Counted from the stretch's first letter, positions 1 through 9,846 are shown. The stretch is 64,000 bases of DNA from CAJXII01 sp965242915 (GCA_965242915.1 CBDETN010000027.1:310001-374000), one strand, 5' to 3'. Notes: generated by a model from the sequence alone, not told the origin. Made by a program: numbers and translations.

Positions 1-1341
1 TTTCCCTGAACAAACTATATTACACAGGCAATCTTTAAGACCTAAACCTGATGTTGAATATATTGATAAAGAAATTCGTAAAAAAGGTGTTACATATCTA
101 TTGTTATGGCAAGAGTATAAAGAGCAGAATCCTGATGGTTATGGATACACTCAATTTAAAACTTATTATCATAAATATAAAAAGAAATTAAACCCATCAA
201 TGAGACAAATACACTTAAATGGTGAAAAATTATTTGTAGATTATAGTGGTGTTACTGTTCCTATTTATAATAGTAAAACAGGAGTTATTTCAAAAGCTCA
301 AATATTTGTAGCAGTATTAGGAGCATCAGGTTATACATATGTAGATGCAACACCTAGTCAAAAGCAAGAATACTTTATAAAGTCGCACACAAAAGCTTTT
401 AACTTCTTTGGAGGAGTACCTAAAATATTAGTACCAGATAACCTAAAAAGTGCAGTTATTTCAAATAATAAAGATGGGATTGTTTTAAATGAAAGTTATA
501 AAGCAATGGCAAATCATTATGGGTGTGTAATTGAACCAGCAAGACCATATAAACCAAAAGATAAAGCAAAAGCAGAACAAGGAGTTCAAGCAATTCAAAG
601 ATGGATATTAGCCGTTCTTCGGCATAGAAAATTTTTGATGTTGAAGAACTTAATGATGCTATATCTCCATTGCTTGATATTTATAACTCTAAGGTTATGA
701 AACGATTAAAGAAAAGTAGAGATACTTTATTTAAAGAGTTAGATGAACCATACTTGCAACCACTAGCAGCTAATCAATATATTTATAAAGAGTTTAAAAT
801 AGCAACTGTAAATATAGATTATCATATAGAGCTTCAAAGTGCTAGATACTCAGTACCATTTAAATATTTAGGAGAAAAAGTAGAGGTAAGATACTCAACA
901 TCTACAGTTGAGATTTATTATAAATCAAAGCTAATTGCCACACATCCAAGATATTATGATAGTGAATATTCAACTATTAAAGAGCACCAACCTGAAAATC
1001 ATCAATATCAAGATGCGAAGTTTAATCCTGGAAGATATTTAAACTGGGCAAAAAGTATAGGGGTTCAAACTGTAGAGTTTACAAAGATGAAATTAGAACA
1101 AGAGCAATTTCCATCATATGCATACAGAAAACTAAATGCCATTCTTTCATTGGCAAAACAATATGAAAAATATGAAGTTGATTTAGCTTTAGGATATGCA
1201 ATGAGTATTAATGCCACTACAGTTGCATCTATAAAATCAATATTATCAAAAAAGCTTTATTATAAAAAGCCTGCTAATAATATTATAAATATAGCACAAA
1301 ATAACCACAGTAATATTCGTGGTAATACAGAATATAAATAA
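1..1341 (+). pseudogene. istA: IS21-family transposase IstA, 5'-partial and frameshifted
   Basis: This is the DDE integrase of an IS21-type element, which works with the IstB ATPase encoded next to it. The reading frame is open to the left edge of the window, so the N-terminus lies outside. Two frames together give one protein: the first runs to 700 and the second (open from 670) continues to 1341. The break is near 632-636 (AAAATTTTTG). One extra T would restore R-K-F-F-D-V-E-E-L, matching the reading of the second frame. Integrase-core features are visible in the first part (LFVDYSGVTVPI, VPDNLKSAV, EPARPYKPKDKAKAEQGVQA), and the second part is the IstA C-terminal region. It lies 15 bp ahead of istB. 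I call it a pseudogene because IS21 IstA is normally one uninterrupted frame, but -1 slippage on the A/T run cannot be excluded. Confidence 0.85.
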
Positions 1342-1356
1342 AAAGGATAGAAAAAA

Positions 1357-2097
1357 ATGAACCAAGAAACAGTAACAAATAAAATGAGTGAATTAAAATT
1401 AGAAGGCTTTAAAACAGCATACTTACGACAAATTGAAGATAGAAATTATGATAAATTATCATTTAATGAGAAACTCTACAACCTACTTGAAGCCCAAGAG
1501 ATACATCAGCACAACAGAAGGATTAAACTTAATTTTAATATATCAAAAATAAAAGATAAGCAAGCAACTTTAGAAGATTTAGTTTATAAGCAAACAAGAG
1601 GTTTAAATAAAGAACAAATTTTAGGATTAGCAAATATGGACTTTATAAGAAATTATCAAAATATTATCATTACAGGTAAAACAGGAACTGGTAAATCTTA
1701 TCTCGCACAAGCACTAGCTAATCGTTCTATCATGGATGGATTTAAAGCTTATTATATTAGAGTTCCTACAATACTTGAAGATATATCAATCGCAAGAGCA
1801 GATGGAACATATACAAATTTCTTACGAAAACTTAGCAAATATAGTATTCTTATTTTAGATGACTTTGGAATAAATCCATTATCAGCTGATGATGCTACAA
1901 ATTTATTAGAAATTATAGAAAGTAGAGTTGACTTATCATCAATAATTCTCACCTCTCAACTTCCTGTATCACAGTGGTATGATTATTTAAATAATGATAC
2001 TGTTGCTGATGCAATATTAGATAGGATTGTACATTCTTCACATAGAGTTGAACTAAAAGGTACATCAATGAGAAAAATTATGTCAAAAATAAATTAA
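1357..2097 (+). CDS. istB: IS21-family helper ATPase IstB
   Basis: A 246-aa AAA+ ATPase that assembles on DNA and directs IstA-mediated transposition. A Walker A motif (TGKTGTGKSYLAQALA) sits near residue 110 and a Walker B motif (ILILDDFGINP) near residue 168, both with the spacing typical of the DnaC/IstB family. The length is normal for IstB and the gene looks intact. A ribosome binding site (AAAAGGAT) lies about 10 bases before the ATG. It follows the frameshifted istA, so the element probably depends on another copy for transposase, or on slippage within istA. Confidence 0.95.
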   Translation: MNQETVTNKMSELKLEGFKTAYLRQIEDRNYDKLSFNEKLYNLLEAQEIHQHNRRIKLNFNISKIKDKQATLEDLVYKQTRGLNKEQILGLANMDFIRNYQNIIITGKTGTGKSYLAQALANRSIMDGFKAYYIRVPTILEDISIARADGTYTNFLRKLSKYSILILDDFGINPLSADDATNLLEIIESRVDLSSIILTSQLPVSQWYDYLNNDTVADAILDRIVHSSHRVELKGTSMRKIMSKIN

Positions 2098-2160
2098 CAC
2101 TTGGACACTTTATGCTAAAATGTTGTTAGAGAATATTTCAAATTTGTAAGTGTCCAAGTG
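2098..2160. repeat. 13-bp inverted repeat behind istB, likely IS21 right-end region
   Basis: The 13 bases directly after the istB stop codon (2098-2110, cacttggacactt) are repeated as a perfect inverted copy at 2148-2160, with 37 bases between. IS21 elements carry repeated transposase-binding sites inside their ends, so this is probably part of the right terminus. The exact element boundary is not visible because the left end is outside the window. Confidence 0.5.
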
Positions 2161-2195
2161 TTTGTGATACGGTGTCTTTGTTGAGTGATATTTGT

Positions 2196-2303
2196 AATTA
2201 ATAATAAGGATTATGATAAATTAGTTGAAATTGTGGCATAAGGTAACAGGTGAAAAAGAGAATAAGGATTTAGAAAAAGTTGTCTTGACTTCTTGGGGTA
2301 TTA
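2196..2303 (+). mobile_element. 108-bp 3'-tail remnant of an IS3-family element
   Basis: This segment is almost identical to the last 108 bp (34777-34884) of the complete IS3-family copy found later in the window. It includes the end of its transposase gene and the right inverted repeat ending cttggggtatta. The rest of the element is missing. The IS21-family sequence lies immediately to its left, so either IS21 insertion plus deletion, or recombination, removed the body. Confidence 0.9.
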
Positions 2304-2374
2304 TATTTCATTCATACCATTTTCTAACATCATTGTTGTAAATGTATGCTTAGTATTATAAAATCTATCAACTT

Positions 2375-2901
2375 TTACTCAATTAAAGATTCTTTAGCTT
2401 GTGGTAATAAATCAATTATACGTGATTTATAACCTTTAGGCATATCTGTAAGACCTTCTCTTATTCTTTTTGTAACTCTTTAAAATCAATGTCATTCCAC
2501 TCTAGTGCAATAATTTCACTTGGTAGCATACCACTAAAAAATGCAAACTTTACTAAATTTCTAAATTGACCAGTTGAATGCTCAATTATCTTTTTAATAT
2601 CACTTACAGAATAAAAATGAGGTAACTCTCTGATTTCCTTTGGAGCTTTTAATGCACTCATTGGATTCCTAGAAATAATCTCATCTAAATATGCAGTTTC
2701 TAAAATCATATTTATAATTGACTTATAACCTTTTACAGTTTTAGGTTTGTAATTTTCTAACATTATATTTTGCCAATTTTGTAAATCACTAAATCTAATA
2801 TTTGTTACATCTTTATTTTTAAAGAACTTTTTAATCTTTTTTTCAAGTTCTTGTATCTTATCAAATATACTTTTACTCATTTTAATCCCCTCCCCTTTCA
2901 C
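2375..2901 (-). pseudogene. Decayed tyrosine recombinase (integrase)
   Basis: The 146-aa open frame (2461-2901) has a SAM-like core-binding N-terminus (residues about 10-90) and the start of a phage-integrase catalytic domain (GMLPSEIIALEWNDIDF). In this family the first catalytic arginine normally follows the GM/GL, and here the position is a leucine. Just before the stop the frame is broken. A neighbouring frame continues with R-I-R-E-G-L-T-D-M-P-K-G-Y-K-S-R-I-I-D to a stop at 2375-2377, which fits the strand following box I. The rest of the catalytic domain, including the HxxR and tyrosine motifs, is absent. It is an inactive remnant and suggests that an integrative element once stood here. 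Confidence 0.75.
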
Positions 2902-2933
2902 TTAACTAGTCTACAACTTTATTTGTATGATGA

Positions 2934-3320
2934 TTAATTGACACTACTGTGTCTAATTTCAAATAAATTATATTCATCTTTTATAGTATGTGTTGAATTA
3001 TTTATATGTTTATTTCGTATTCTAGATGGTTTCTTTTTTGCCCATTTATTATATTCTTCTAATAAATTCTTTTTTATAAATGTTCTTAGATATGCATCTG
3101 AAACCATAAATTTAAAACCTTTTATTTCTTGTAAATAAATTTTTAATACTTCTGTGACCTGTTGGATATTAAACAAATAATCATTATGTGTTAATATATC
3201 TCTAATAATATTTTGTTCTTGAATTAAAATATCTATTTTAGTCAATTTATTTTGATTTATATTATTCTCTTTTGCATATCCATTCATAATAATTGTTAAT
3301 ATTGGATCTTCATTATACAT
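2934..3320 (-). CDS. Hypothetical protein, accessory region
   Basis: A 128-aa protein rich in Asn, Lys and Ile with no recognisable domain, signal peptide or membrane segment. The middle and C-terminal part look helical, with a basic stretch KWAKKKPSRIRNK near residues 93-105 that could contact nucleic acid. It starts 32 bases upstream of the integrase remnant on the same strand and could have belonged to the same lost mobile element. A weak start context (agga just before ATG at 3320) is present. The function is unknown. Confidence 0.5.
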   Translation of the reverse strand: MYNEDPILTIIMNGYAKENNINQNKLTKIDILIQEQNIIRDILTHNDYLFNIQQVTEVLKIYLQEIKGFKFMVSDAYLRTFIKKNLLEEYNKWAKKKPSRIRNKHINNSTHTIKDEYNLFEIRHSSVN

Positions 3321-3988
3321 TTTGTTCTCCTATGTAAATATTTTTTCTACCTTTACTATAGCAGTGAAACTTAAATATAACCACCGAAAGAAGTTGCATT
3401 AAGTCTCTTTTTTTAAAGTTTTAGTGCTTGCAGGCTGTTATTAGAGCTTATTAGTACTTTTTAGTTAAAAAAACTTTACATGAAATTATTTTTTTTCAAA
3501 TAATTTTTAAATATTCTTAAAGTTATATGTTATTAATATTTTTTTATTATTTTCTTTGCACTTAGAGAATAGTTTATATATTTTAAGATACTGTATTATT
3601 AACTTTTTATATGATTATTTTATATCATTGATATTTATAGTGATTTTTTATAGTCTTAGTAGGATTTAGGCTATTTTTAATCTTAAAAAAAGCAAAAACT
3701 AAAATCCCTTATCTATAGGCTTCATAAAGGTTTTAGATTAATTTATTGTATTTTTTTAATTTACTATATCCCTTAAATAAAGGCTTTAGCAGTGGTTTAG
3801 TAATTTTTTATTTTTGGAAGACAATTTGTATCAGGTATAGCCACCACCTTTTAGGTGGAATGGCAACCTTTTTAGTTATTAACTACTTCACTTTCGTGAA
3901 GTTTTTATATTTTTATAAAACAATCATCTAGTAAGTTTTCTGTATTTTTTATTTGTATTGCTCCTATTTTATTTTTGCATATCATTAT
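3321..3988. other. AT-rich intergenic region without recognisable gene
   Basis: About 670 bp separate the integrase remnant from the defence block. Short open frames here have no family resemblance or convincing start sites. The only clear structures are a hairpin around 3840-3856 (ccacct/aggtgg) and a terminator-like hairpin at 3885-3902. The base composition is even lower in GC than in neighbouring genes. Confidence 0.6.
3885..3906 (+). terminator. Rho-independent terminator-like hairpin
   Basis: A perfect 7-bp stem (acttcac/gtgaagt) with a TTTC loop is followed by a T-run on the plus strand. It would stop transcription coming from the left before the rmuC promoter region. Confidence 0.55.
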
Positions 3989-4016
3989 TATAATTTTTGT
4001 GACGCTAACTGTGACA
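3989..4016 (+). promoter_or_regulatory. Promoter -10 plus operator-like repeat ahead of the defence block
   Basis: A TATAAT box at 3989-3994 is followed directly by a 22-bp element (3995-4016) containing two direct TGTGAC half-sites with 6 bases between. The same arrangement, with one mismatch in the 22 bp, recurs at 14050-14078 just after the block. A position at or just downstream of the transcription start suggests a repressor site. The regulator is not identified. Confidence 0.5.
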
Positions 4017-4058
4017 CATTTATTGTACAATGATATTAGTAAATTAAAAAGGCTAAAC

Positions 4059-5699
4059 ATGGAAGTATTTATATTACTAAGTATTGTTTTAACAATAGTA
4101 AGCTTTCTTTTATTTAAAAAGAATAAAAACCAAGTACAACAATTAGAAGAGTTTACAGAGAGTTCTAAAATATTAAATACTACAAATCAACAACAAGAAA
4201 TTGAACTTGCTAAACTTAATGAGCGACTTCATAATTTATCTGCAATAGAATCAGAATCAATACAACTAAAAGATGAAAATTTAAATTTAAAAATAAATAT
4301 GTCAGAAATAAATCAAAAGCTAGATGATTTACAAGATGTTAAAAAATTACTTGAAAAAAATCAAGAATTATTAAATCAAAAGCAAGAAGAACTAACTACA
4401 TTAAAAGAAGAATACTCAAAATCAAACACTTCACTTACTGAACAAAAAGAAAAATTTAATGATTTTAAAATAACTAGCGATACAAGACAAAATGAGATAA
4501 AAGAAGAATTAGAACAGTCAAAAAATATCAATGATAATTACAACGAAGAGATAAAAAATAATAAAATTTTAATATCACAACTTCAAACACAACTAGAAGA
4601 ACAAAATAAATCTATGGAAGAAAAATTAAAACTTTTACAAAATAGTGAAGAGAAACTAAAAATAGAATTTAAAAATCTTGCAACTGAAATATTTGACAAT
4701 AATAGTAAAAAATTTAGCGAACAAAATCAAGAAAGTATAGGACATATACTAAAGCCTATGAAAGAACAATTAACAGACTTCAAAAAGAAAGTTGAAGATG
4801 TACATTTAAAAGACAATGAAGCTAGAGGTGAATTAAGACAAGAACTTAAAATGCTAAAAGACTTAAATCAAAAAATAAGTGATGAAGCACACAACCTTAC
4901 TATGGCACTAAAAAAAGATAATAAACAGCAAGGTAATTGGGGTGAAATGATACTTTCAAAAGTATTGGAAAGTTCTGGATTAAGAGAAGGTCATGAGTTT
5001 AAAAGGGAAAAGGTTTTAAAAGATGATGATAACAAATCTTTTAAACCTGATGTAATAGTATATCTTCCTGATGATAGACAAATAATCATAGATGCAAAAA
5101 CTTCACTAAATGCTTATACTGAATATATGTCAAGTGATGATGAAGTATTAAAGCAAGAGTATTTAAAAAAACATATAAAATCTATAAAAGAACATATAAA
5201 AGGATTGTCCGATAAAAAATATGAAGACTTATTGGGTATAAATAGTTTAGATTTTATATTTATGTTTATACCTATAGAGGGTGCTTTGCATTTAGCACTT
5301 GATAATGATGTAAATCTTTACAATGAAGCTTTTAATCAGAAAATATTTCTTGTAAGCCCAAGTAATTTACTTGTAGCATTAAGAGCAGTTGAAAATACAT
5401 GGAGATATGAAAGACAAGCACAAAGTATCACAGATGTATATAAACGAGCCGAAGAGTTATATAAAAAGTTTGTAAGCTTTGTAGATGATTTAAAAAAGGT
5501 TGATAAAGGACTTGAAACTGCAAGAACTAATTATGATGAAGCATTTAAAAAGTTAAGTGGTGGTCGTGGTAATCTTATAAGTCAAGTTACTATGCTTAAA
5601 AAGGTGTCAAGTATTAAGCCTAAGAAAGAGTTGGATAGTGTTTTGGTAGATGGGGCTATGATGGATGTTTTGGAAGATAAAAAAGAGATAGGGGAATAA
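4059..5699 (+). CDS. rmuC: RmuC family DNA recombination protein
   Basis: RmuC proteins carry a membrane anchor, a long coiled coil and a PD-(D/E)XK nuclease-like domain, and they limit recombination between inverted repeats. All three parts are visible: an N-terminal hydrophobic helix (FILLSIVLTIVSFLLF), a coiled coil of about 200 residues rich in Lys, Glu and Gln, and the conserved core (QGNWGEMILSKVLESSGL, FKPDVIVYLPDD, IIIDAKTSLNAY). I chose the ATG at 4059 (546 aa) rather than the in-frame ATG at 3975. It gives the usual short N-terminus, has AAAAGG upstream, and the longer frame would run through the promoter/operator. It is the first gene of the defence block, 2 bp before the ATPase gene. 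Confidence 0.9.
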   Translation: MEVFILLSIVLTIVSFLLFKKNKNQVQQLEEFTESSKILNTTNQQQEIELAKLNERLHNLSAIESESIQLKDENLNLKINMSEINQKLDDLQDVKKLLEKNQELLNQKQEELTTLKEEYSKSNTSLTEQKEKFNDFKITSDTRQNEIKEELEQSKNINDNYNEEIKNNKILISQLQTQLEEQNKSMEEKLKLLQNSEEKLKIEFKNLATEIFDNNSKKFSEQNQESIGHILKPMKEQLTDFKKKVEDVHLKDNEARGELRQELKMLKDLNQKISDEAHNLTMALKKDNKQQGNWGEMILSKVLESSGLREGHEFKREKVLKDDDNKSFKPDVIVYLPDDRQIIIDAKTSLNAYTEYMSSDDEVLKQEYLKKHIKSIKEHIKGLSDKKYEDLLGINSLDFIFMFIPIEGALHLALDNDVNLYNEAFNQKIFLVSPSNLLVALRAVENTWRYERQAQSITDVYKRAEELYKKFVSFVDDLKKVDKGLETARTNYDEAFKKLSGGRGNLISQVTMLKKVSSIKPKKELDSVLVDGAMMDVLEDKKEIGE

Positions 5700-5701
5700 A
5701 T

Positions 5702-7942
5702 ATGAATATATTAAATATTGAATTAGAAAATTGCTATGGAATTAAGAAATTAGAAAAAGAGTTTACTTTTACAACTGAGCATAATGTAAATGTAATATAT
5801 GCAAAAAATGGATTAATGAAAACTTCTTTTACAAAAGTTTTTAAAAAATTTCAAGATGGAAAAGAAGCTGAAATTGAAGATTCAATCTTTAATAATACAC
5901 CTGTTAAAAAAGAAATAAAGATAGATGCTATAAATATAGTAAAAGAAGAAATATTTGTAATTAATTCATTTGAAAAAGATTATGAATCAGACAGTATTTC
6001 TTCTTTGCTAATTAACAATGAACTAAAAGAACAATTAGAAGGTGTATTAAATCTTAGATTAAATATATTAAGAAATTTAGAAAGTAAATCATGTTTAAAG
6101 ATTTCAAAAATTTCATTAGGTAAAACAATTTTTGAACTAGAACCTCAAATTATCAATGATTTTATTTTTAACGAAAAAAGTTTTTTAAGAAATTTAGATT
6201 CATTTATCCTACCAGAAGAGAATAATTATTTTTCAAATATTAAATATATAGAAATATTTGATAATTCAGTACTTAATAAAAAAATAAAATCTGATGAATT
6301 TCAAGATAAAATAAATGATTATCTTACCAAAAGTGATGAAATATATGCTAGTTATGAATTTTTAGAAAAAGGAAAATTTACATTACCAAAATTAAAAGAA
6401 ATACAAAAAAAACTAAAAGGTAATAAGTTTTTTGTTAAAGATAATAAAATATTATTAAATGGTACTGGAAATATTTCATCTATCACAGAATTAAATACAA
6501 AAATAACTGAAATTGAAAATGAACTACAAGATACTATAGAATTTAAGGCAATTGAAAAATTATTAAGTGATGTAAAAGGTATGGCTTTAAAAGATATAAT
6601 TGAAAAGTACCCTGAAATAATAGAAGAATTAGAAGTAAATAATCTTGAAGAATTTAGGAAAAAACTTTGGTTTTCATATTTAAAGGATGATGAAGAAAAT
6701 TTCAATAACTTGAAGGTACAATATGCATTATTAAAAGAGCAAATTGATGAATTAGATATAGATGACACTCCATGGAAAGAAGCTATTGATATTTTCAATG
6801 CAAGGTTTAATTTACCATTTAAAATGGATATTGATAATTTAACTAGTTCCATTATTGGAGAAAGTTTACCAAAAATTATATTTAGTTTTTGTGATAAAGA
6901 AAATCATAGTGAATGTGAAGATGCAGATTGGGTAAAATTAAATAGGGACGAATTAGAAGATAAAGACATATTAAGTCAAGGAGAGAAAAGAGCTTTATAC
7001 TTATTAAATATTATTTTTGATATTGAAAAAAGAAAAAAAGAAAATCAAAAAACTTTATTTATTATTGATGATATTGCAGATTCATTTGACTATAGAAATA
7101 AATATGCTATTGTGGAGTATTTGAAAGATATTTCAAAAATAGATAATTTTTATATGATAATTTTATCTCACAATTTTGATTTTTACAGAACTATTTCTGG
7201 TCGTTTAAACTTGGATAGAGAAAATAAATTTCATGCCATTAAAATAAATGATGAAATAAAAATAGAAAAAGAAGTATATCAAGATAAGCCATTTGAAACT
7301 TGGAAATATGTATTAAAAGCTAAAACAAGATATGGCATTGTATATGATAGTATTAATGCAAAAAAACATATATTAGCACTTATCCCATTTGTAAGAAATT
7401 TAATAGAATATGGTGTAGATAAAGAAATTAACGAATTTAGCAATATACAGCAAGATAAATTATTCTTAACTAATTTATTACATGTAAAAGATGATACCAG
7501 AAATATCAGTTTTGAAAAACTAAAAAAAGTTTATAAAGAGTATATTGGTCAAGATGAATTTGATAATTCAATAGATTTAATTAATGATAAAGTGTATGAT
7601 TCAATTATAGCTATAGCAGATAATGATATTTCTAATGATGATAATAATTTAGAAAATAAAATTATTTTATCAATAGCTATAAGATTTAAATCTGAAAATT
7701 TTATGATAGATAAAATTAATGACAGTACATTTGTTAATAATATCAGAGGAGTACAAACAAGAATATTATACGATAGATACCGTAATGACTTTGTATCTGA
7801 AGTTAATAATATTAAAATATTAGATAGTGTAAATATAATGACACCTGAAAATATTCATTTAAATTCTTTTATGTATGAACCACTTTTAGATATGGATATT
7901 ATAGAATTAAAAAGTTTATATGATAATGTTAAAAGTTTATAA
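5702..7942 (+). CDS. ABC-type AAA ATPase of the AAA_13 kind, PrrC/RloC-like candidate
   Basis: A 746-aa ATPase with a Rad50/SMC-type split head. The Walker A-like loop is YAKNGLMKTS (residues 33-42, with Met in place of the usual Gly before Lys). A coiled-coil middle region follows, then the signature LSQGEKRAL (from residue 424), Walker B TLFIIDDIADSFD (D456, D457) and an H-loop ILSHNFDF. The C-terminal part has FVRNLIEYG with R565 and E569, then H594, an Arg-x3-Glu...His arrangement reminiscent of the anticodon-nuclease triad of PrrC and RloC. It also ends with an HLNSFMYEPLLDMD motif. PrrC-type nucleases sit inside restriction-modification operons, and this gene lies directly ahead of a type III mod. 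ATPase identity is firm. tRNA-nuclease activity is inference. Confidence 0.8.
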   Translation: MNILNIELENCYGIKKLEKEFTFTTEHNVNVIYAKNGLMKTSFTKVFKKFQDGKEAEIEDSIFNNTPVKKEIKIDAINIVKEEIFVINSFEKDYESDSISSLLINNELKEQLEGVLNLRLNILRNLESKSCLKISKISLGKTIFELEPQIINDFIFNEKSFLRNLDSFILPEENNYFSNIKYIEIFDNSVLNKKIKSDEFQDKINDYLTKSDEIYASYEFLEKGKFTLPKLKEIQKKLKGNKFFVKDNKILLNGTGNISSITELNTKITEIENELQDTIEFKAIEKLLSDVKGMALKDIIEKYPEIIEELEVNNLEEFRKKLWFSYLKDDEENFNNLKVQYALLKEQIDELDIDDTPWKEAIDIFNARFNLPFKMDIDNLTSSIIGESLPKIIFSFCDKENHSECEDADWVKLNRDELEDKDILSQGEKRALYLLNIIFDIEKRKKENQKTLFIIDDIADSFDYRNKYAIVEYLKDISKIDNFYMIILSHNFDFYRTISGRLNLDRENKFHAIKINDEIKIEKEVYQDKPFETWKYVLKAKTRYGIVYDSINAKKHILALIPFVRNLIEYGVDKEINEFSNIQQDKLFLTNLLHVKDDTRNISFEKLKKVYKEYIGQDEFDNSIDLINDKVYDSIIAIADNDISNDDNNLENKIILSIAIRFKSENFMIDKINDSTFVNNIRGVQTRILYDRYRNDFVSEVNNIKILDSVNIMTPENIHLNSFMYEPLLDMDIIELKSLYDNVKSL

Positions 7943-8012
7943 AACTTTTTTCTAACCAACTCATAACAAAAAATTAAATATAATACACCTAATATAAAAA
8001 GGCAAAAAATAA

Positions 8013-9845
8013 ATGAACAAAAAAAAAGATGTAATAAACGAAAAAAGCATAAACGATATAAACTATGAACTTTTAAAAAAACAATTTCCTAATGCTGTAA
8101 GTATTGATGAAGATGGTAAATATAGTATAGATCCTCAAAAGTTACAGATGAGTTTAGACCCATCAAAGGCAAATATAAAAGAAGATGGTTATGGTTTAAA
8201 TTGGGTTGGTAAAAAAGAAGCTTATCATACTGCATTTTCTAAAAACTATAAAGTTTTGAAGCCTTTAAATGATGATAATAGTAAAAATTGGGATACTACA
8301 GATAACATACTTATAAAAGGGGATAATCTTGATGCCTTGAAGATACTTCGCCAAAATTATTTTGAAGCTATTAAGATGATATATATTGACCCACCTTACA
8401 ATACTAAAAATGATGGATTTGTTTATAATGATGATTTTACAAGTTCAACAGAACAAACTCTTGAAGAATTGGGATATGATGAAGAATATGTAGAATATAT
8501 AGAAAATATTCAAGGTGCAAAAACTCATAGTGGTTGGCTTAGTTTTATGTATCCGAGACTTTTACTTGCTAAAGATTTATTAAAAGATGATGGAGTTATT
8601 TTTATATCTATTGATGATAATGAAGTGGCACAATTAAAATTACTTTGTGATGAAGTTTTTGGAGAGAATAATTTTGTTGGAGAAATGATTAAACAATCAA
8701 AAGTAGGTGGAGGAAGTGATAGTAAACATATTGCCACTGAGCATGAATATATTTTAGTATATTCAAAAAATATAGATTTATTACCTGAAATGTTTGAAGC
8801 ATATAAACTAGAATATTTAAAAAGATATAAAGAAGAAGATGATAATGGAAAATATTTTTGGGATACATTTGCAAGACCTGGATTAAAAACACCACTTAAT
8901 TATGACATAGAAGCACCTGATGGAAGTATTATAAATGGTGATTGGATTTGGTCAAAAAAAAGATTTGATAAGGAATACAAAAAAAATAATACACGAATTA
9001 TCAAAAAAAATAATGGGAATTGGACTGTACATTTTAAACAATACATGAATATTAATGGAAAAAAACCAAGAAGTATGACAAGCGATTTTGGTGGTACTTA
9101 TGAAGGTAAAAAAGAAATTAATGATTTATTCGGAAATGATAAAATTTTTATATATCCTAAATCAACTAAACATATTTTAAAATTATTAGAAATATCAGTA
9201 TCTACAAATGACATAATCCTAGACTTTTTCGCAGGAAGTGGAACAACAGCTCATGCAGTTATGAGCTTAAATGCACAAGATGATGGAAATAGAAAATTTA
9301 TCTGTGTTCAATGGGCAGAAAAAACACCAGAAAAAAGTGAAGCTAAAAAAGCTGGATATGATACTATATTTGATATCACACAAGAACGAATTAAAAGAGC
9401 TGGAGATAAAATCATCAAAGATGATATAACTAAACAAGATTTAGATATAGGCTTTAGAACTTTTGAAATAGTTGAAGATACAAAACAAAAAATATATCAA
9501 AAATCACTAGAAGATATGACACAAGATGATTTATTGGCATTTACTAAAAATACAGTAGAATCTAGTGATGATATACTTTATAACTTACTTATAGCAGATA
9601 GTTTACCACTAAGTTCTAAGATAGAAATACTTATAAAAGATAAACTATATCTAGCCTCAAATGTTGCTTTTGTATTGGGTGATGTAACGATGGATGATTT
9701 AATAGAAAAATTAAAATCTAAAAAAGAATTAGAATATATCACAATCTATTCTCCAAATATAAGTGATGATAAATTTACATTAGAACTTGAAAGTGCTGTA
9801 GCGAGTATAGGTATCAAAACTGACAAGATTAAATTTAGAGGATAG
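8013..9845 (+). CDS. mod: Type III restriction-modification methyltransferase (Mod)
   Basis: A 610-aa adenine-N6 methyltransferase that recognises and protects the site of a type III R-M system. The catalytic motif IV DPPYNT (D126) comes before the SAM-binding motif DFFAGSGTTAHAV (D404-V416), the beta-class order typical of Mod. The long region between them holds the target-recognition domain. Length is normal. The start codon at 8013 is preceded by AAAAAGGCAAAAAATAA with a good AAGG. Codons 3-5 form an uninterrupted run of nine A (8019-8027) that could slip and switch the gene. It is followed 1 bp later by the DUF1016 nuclease and then by res. Confidence 0.95.
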   Translation: MNKKKDVINEKSINDINYELLKKQFPNAVSIDEDGKYSIDPQKLQMSLDPSKANIKEDGYGLNWVGKKEAYHTAFSKNYKVLKPLNDDNSKNWDTTDNILIKGDNLDALKILRQNYFEAIKMIYIDPPYNTKNDGFVYNDDFTSSTEQTLEELGYDEEYVEYIENIQGAKTHSGWLSFMYPRLLLAKDLLKDDGVIFISIDDNEVAQLKLLCDEVFGENNFVGEMIKQSKVGGGSDSKHIATEHEYILVYSKNIDLLPEMFEAYKLEYLKRYKEEDDNGKYFWDTFARPGLKTPLNYDIEAPDGSIINGDWIWSKKRFDKEYKKNNTRIIKKNNGNWTVHFKQYMNINGKKPRSMTSDFGGTYEGKKEINDLFGNDKIFIYPKSTKHILKLLEISVSTNDIILDFFAGSGTTAHAVMSLNAQDDGNRKFICVQWAEKTPEKSEAKKAGYDTIFDITQERIKRAGDKIIKDDITKQDLDIGFRTFEIVEDTKQKIYQKSLEDMTQDDLLAFTKNTVESSDDILYNLLIADSLPLSSKIEILIKDKLYLASNVAFVLGDVTMDDLIEKLKSKKELEYITIYSPNISDDKFTLELESAVASIGIKTDKIKFRG

Positions 9846-9846
9846 T

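Noticed and set aside
6352..6852. Minus-strand 166-aa open frame within the ATPase gene
   Set aside because: It is antisense to a conserved ATPase and consists mainly of Ser, Phe and Asn from reading A/T-rich coding DNA backwards.
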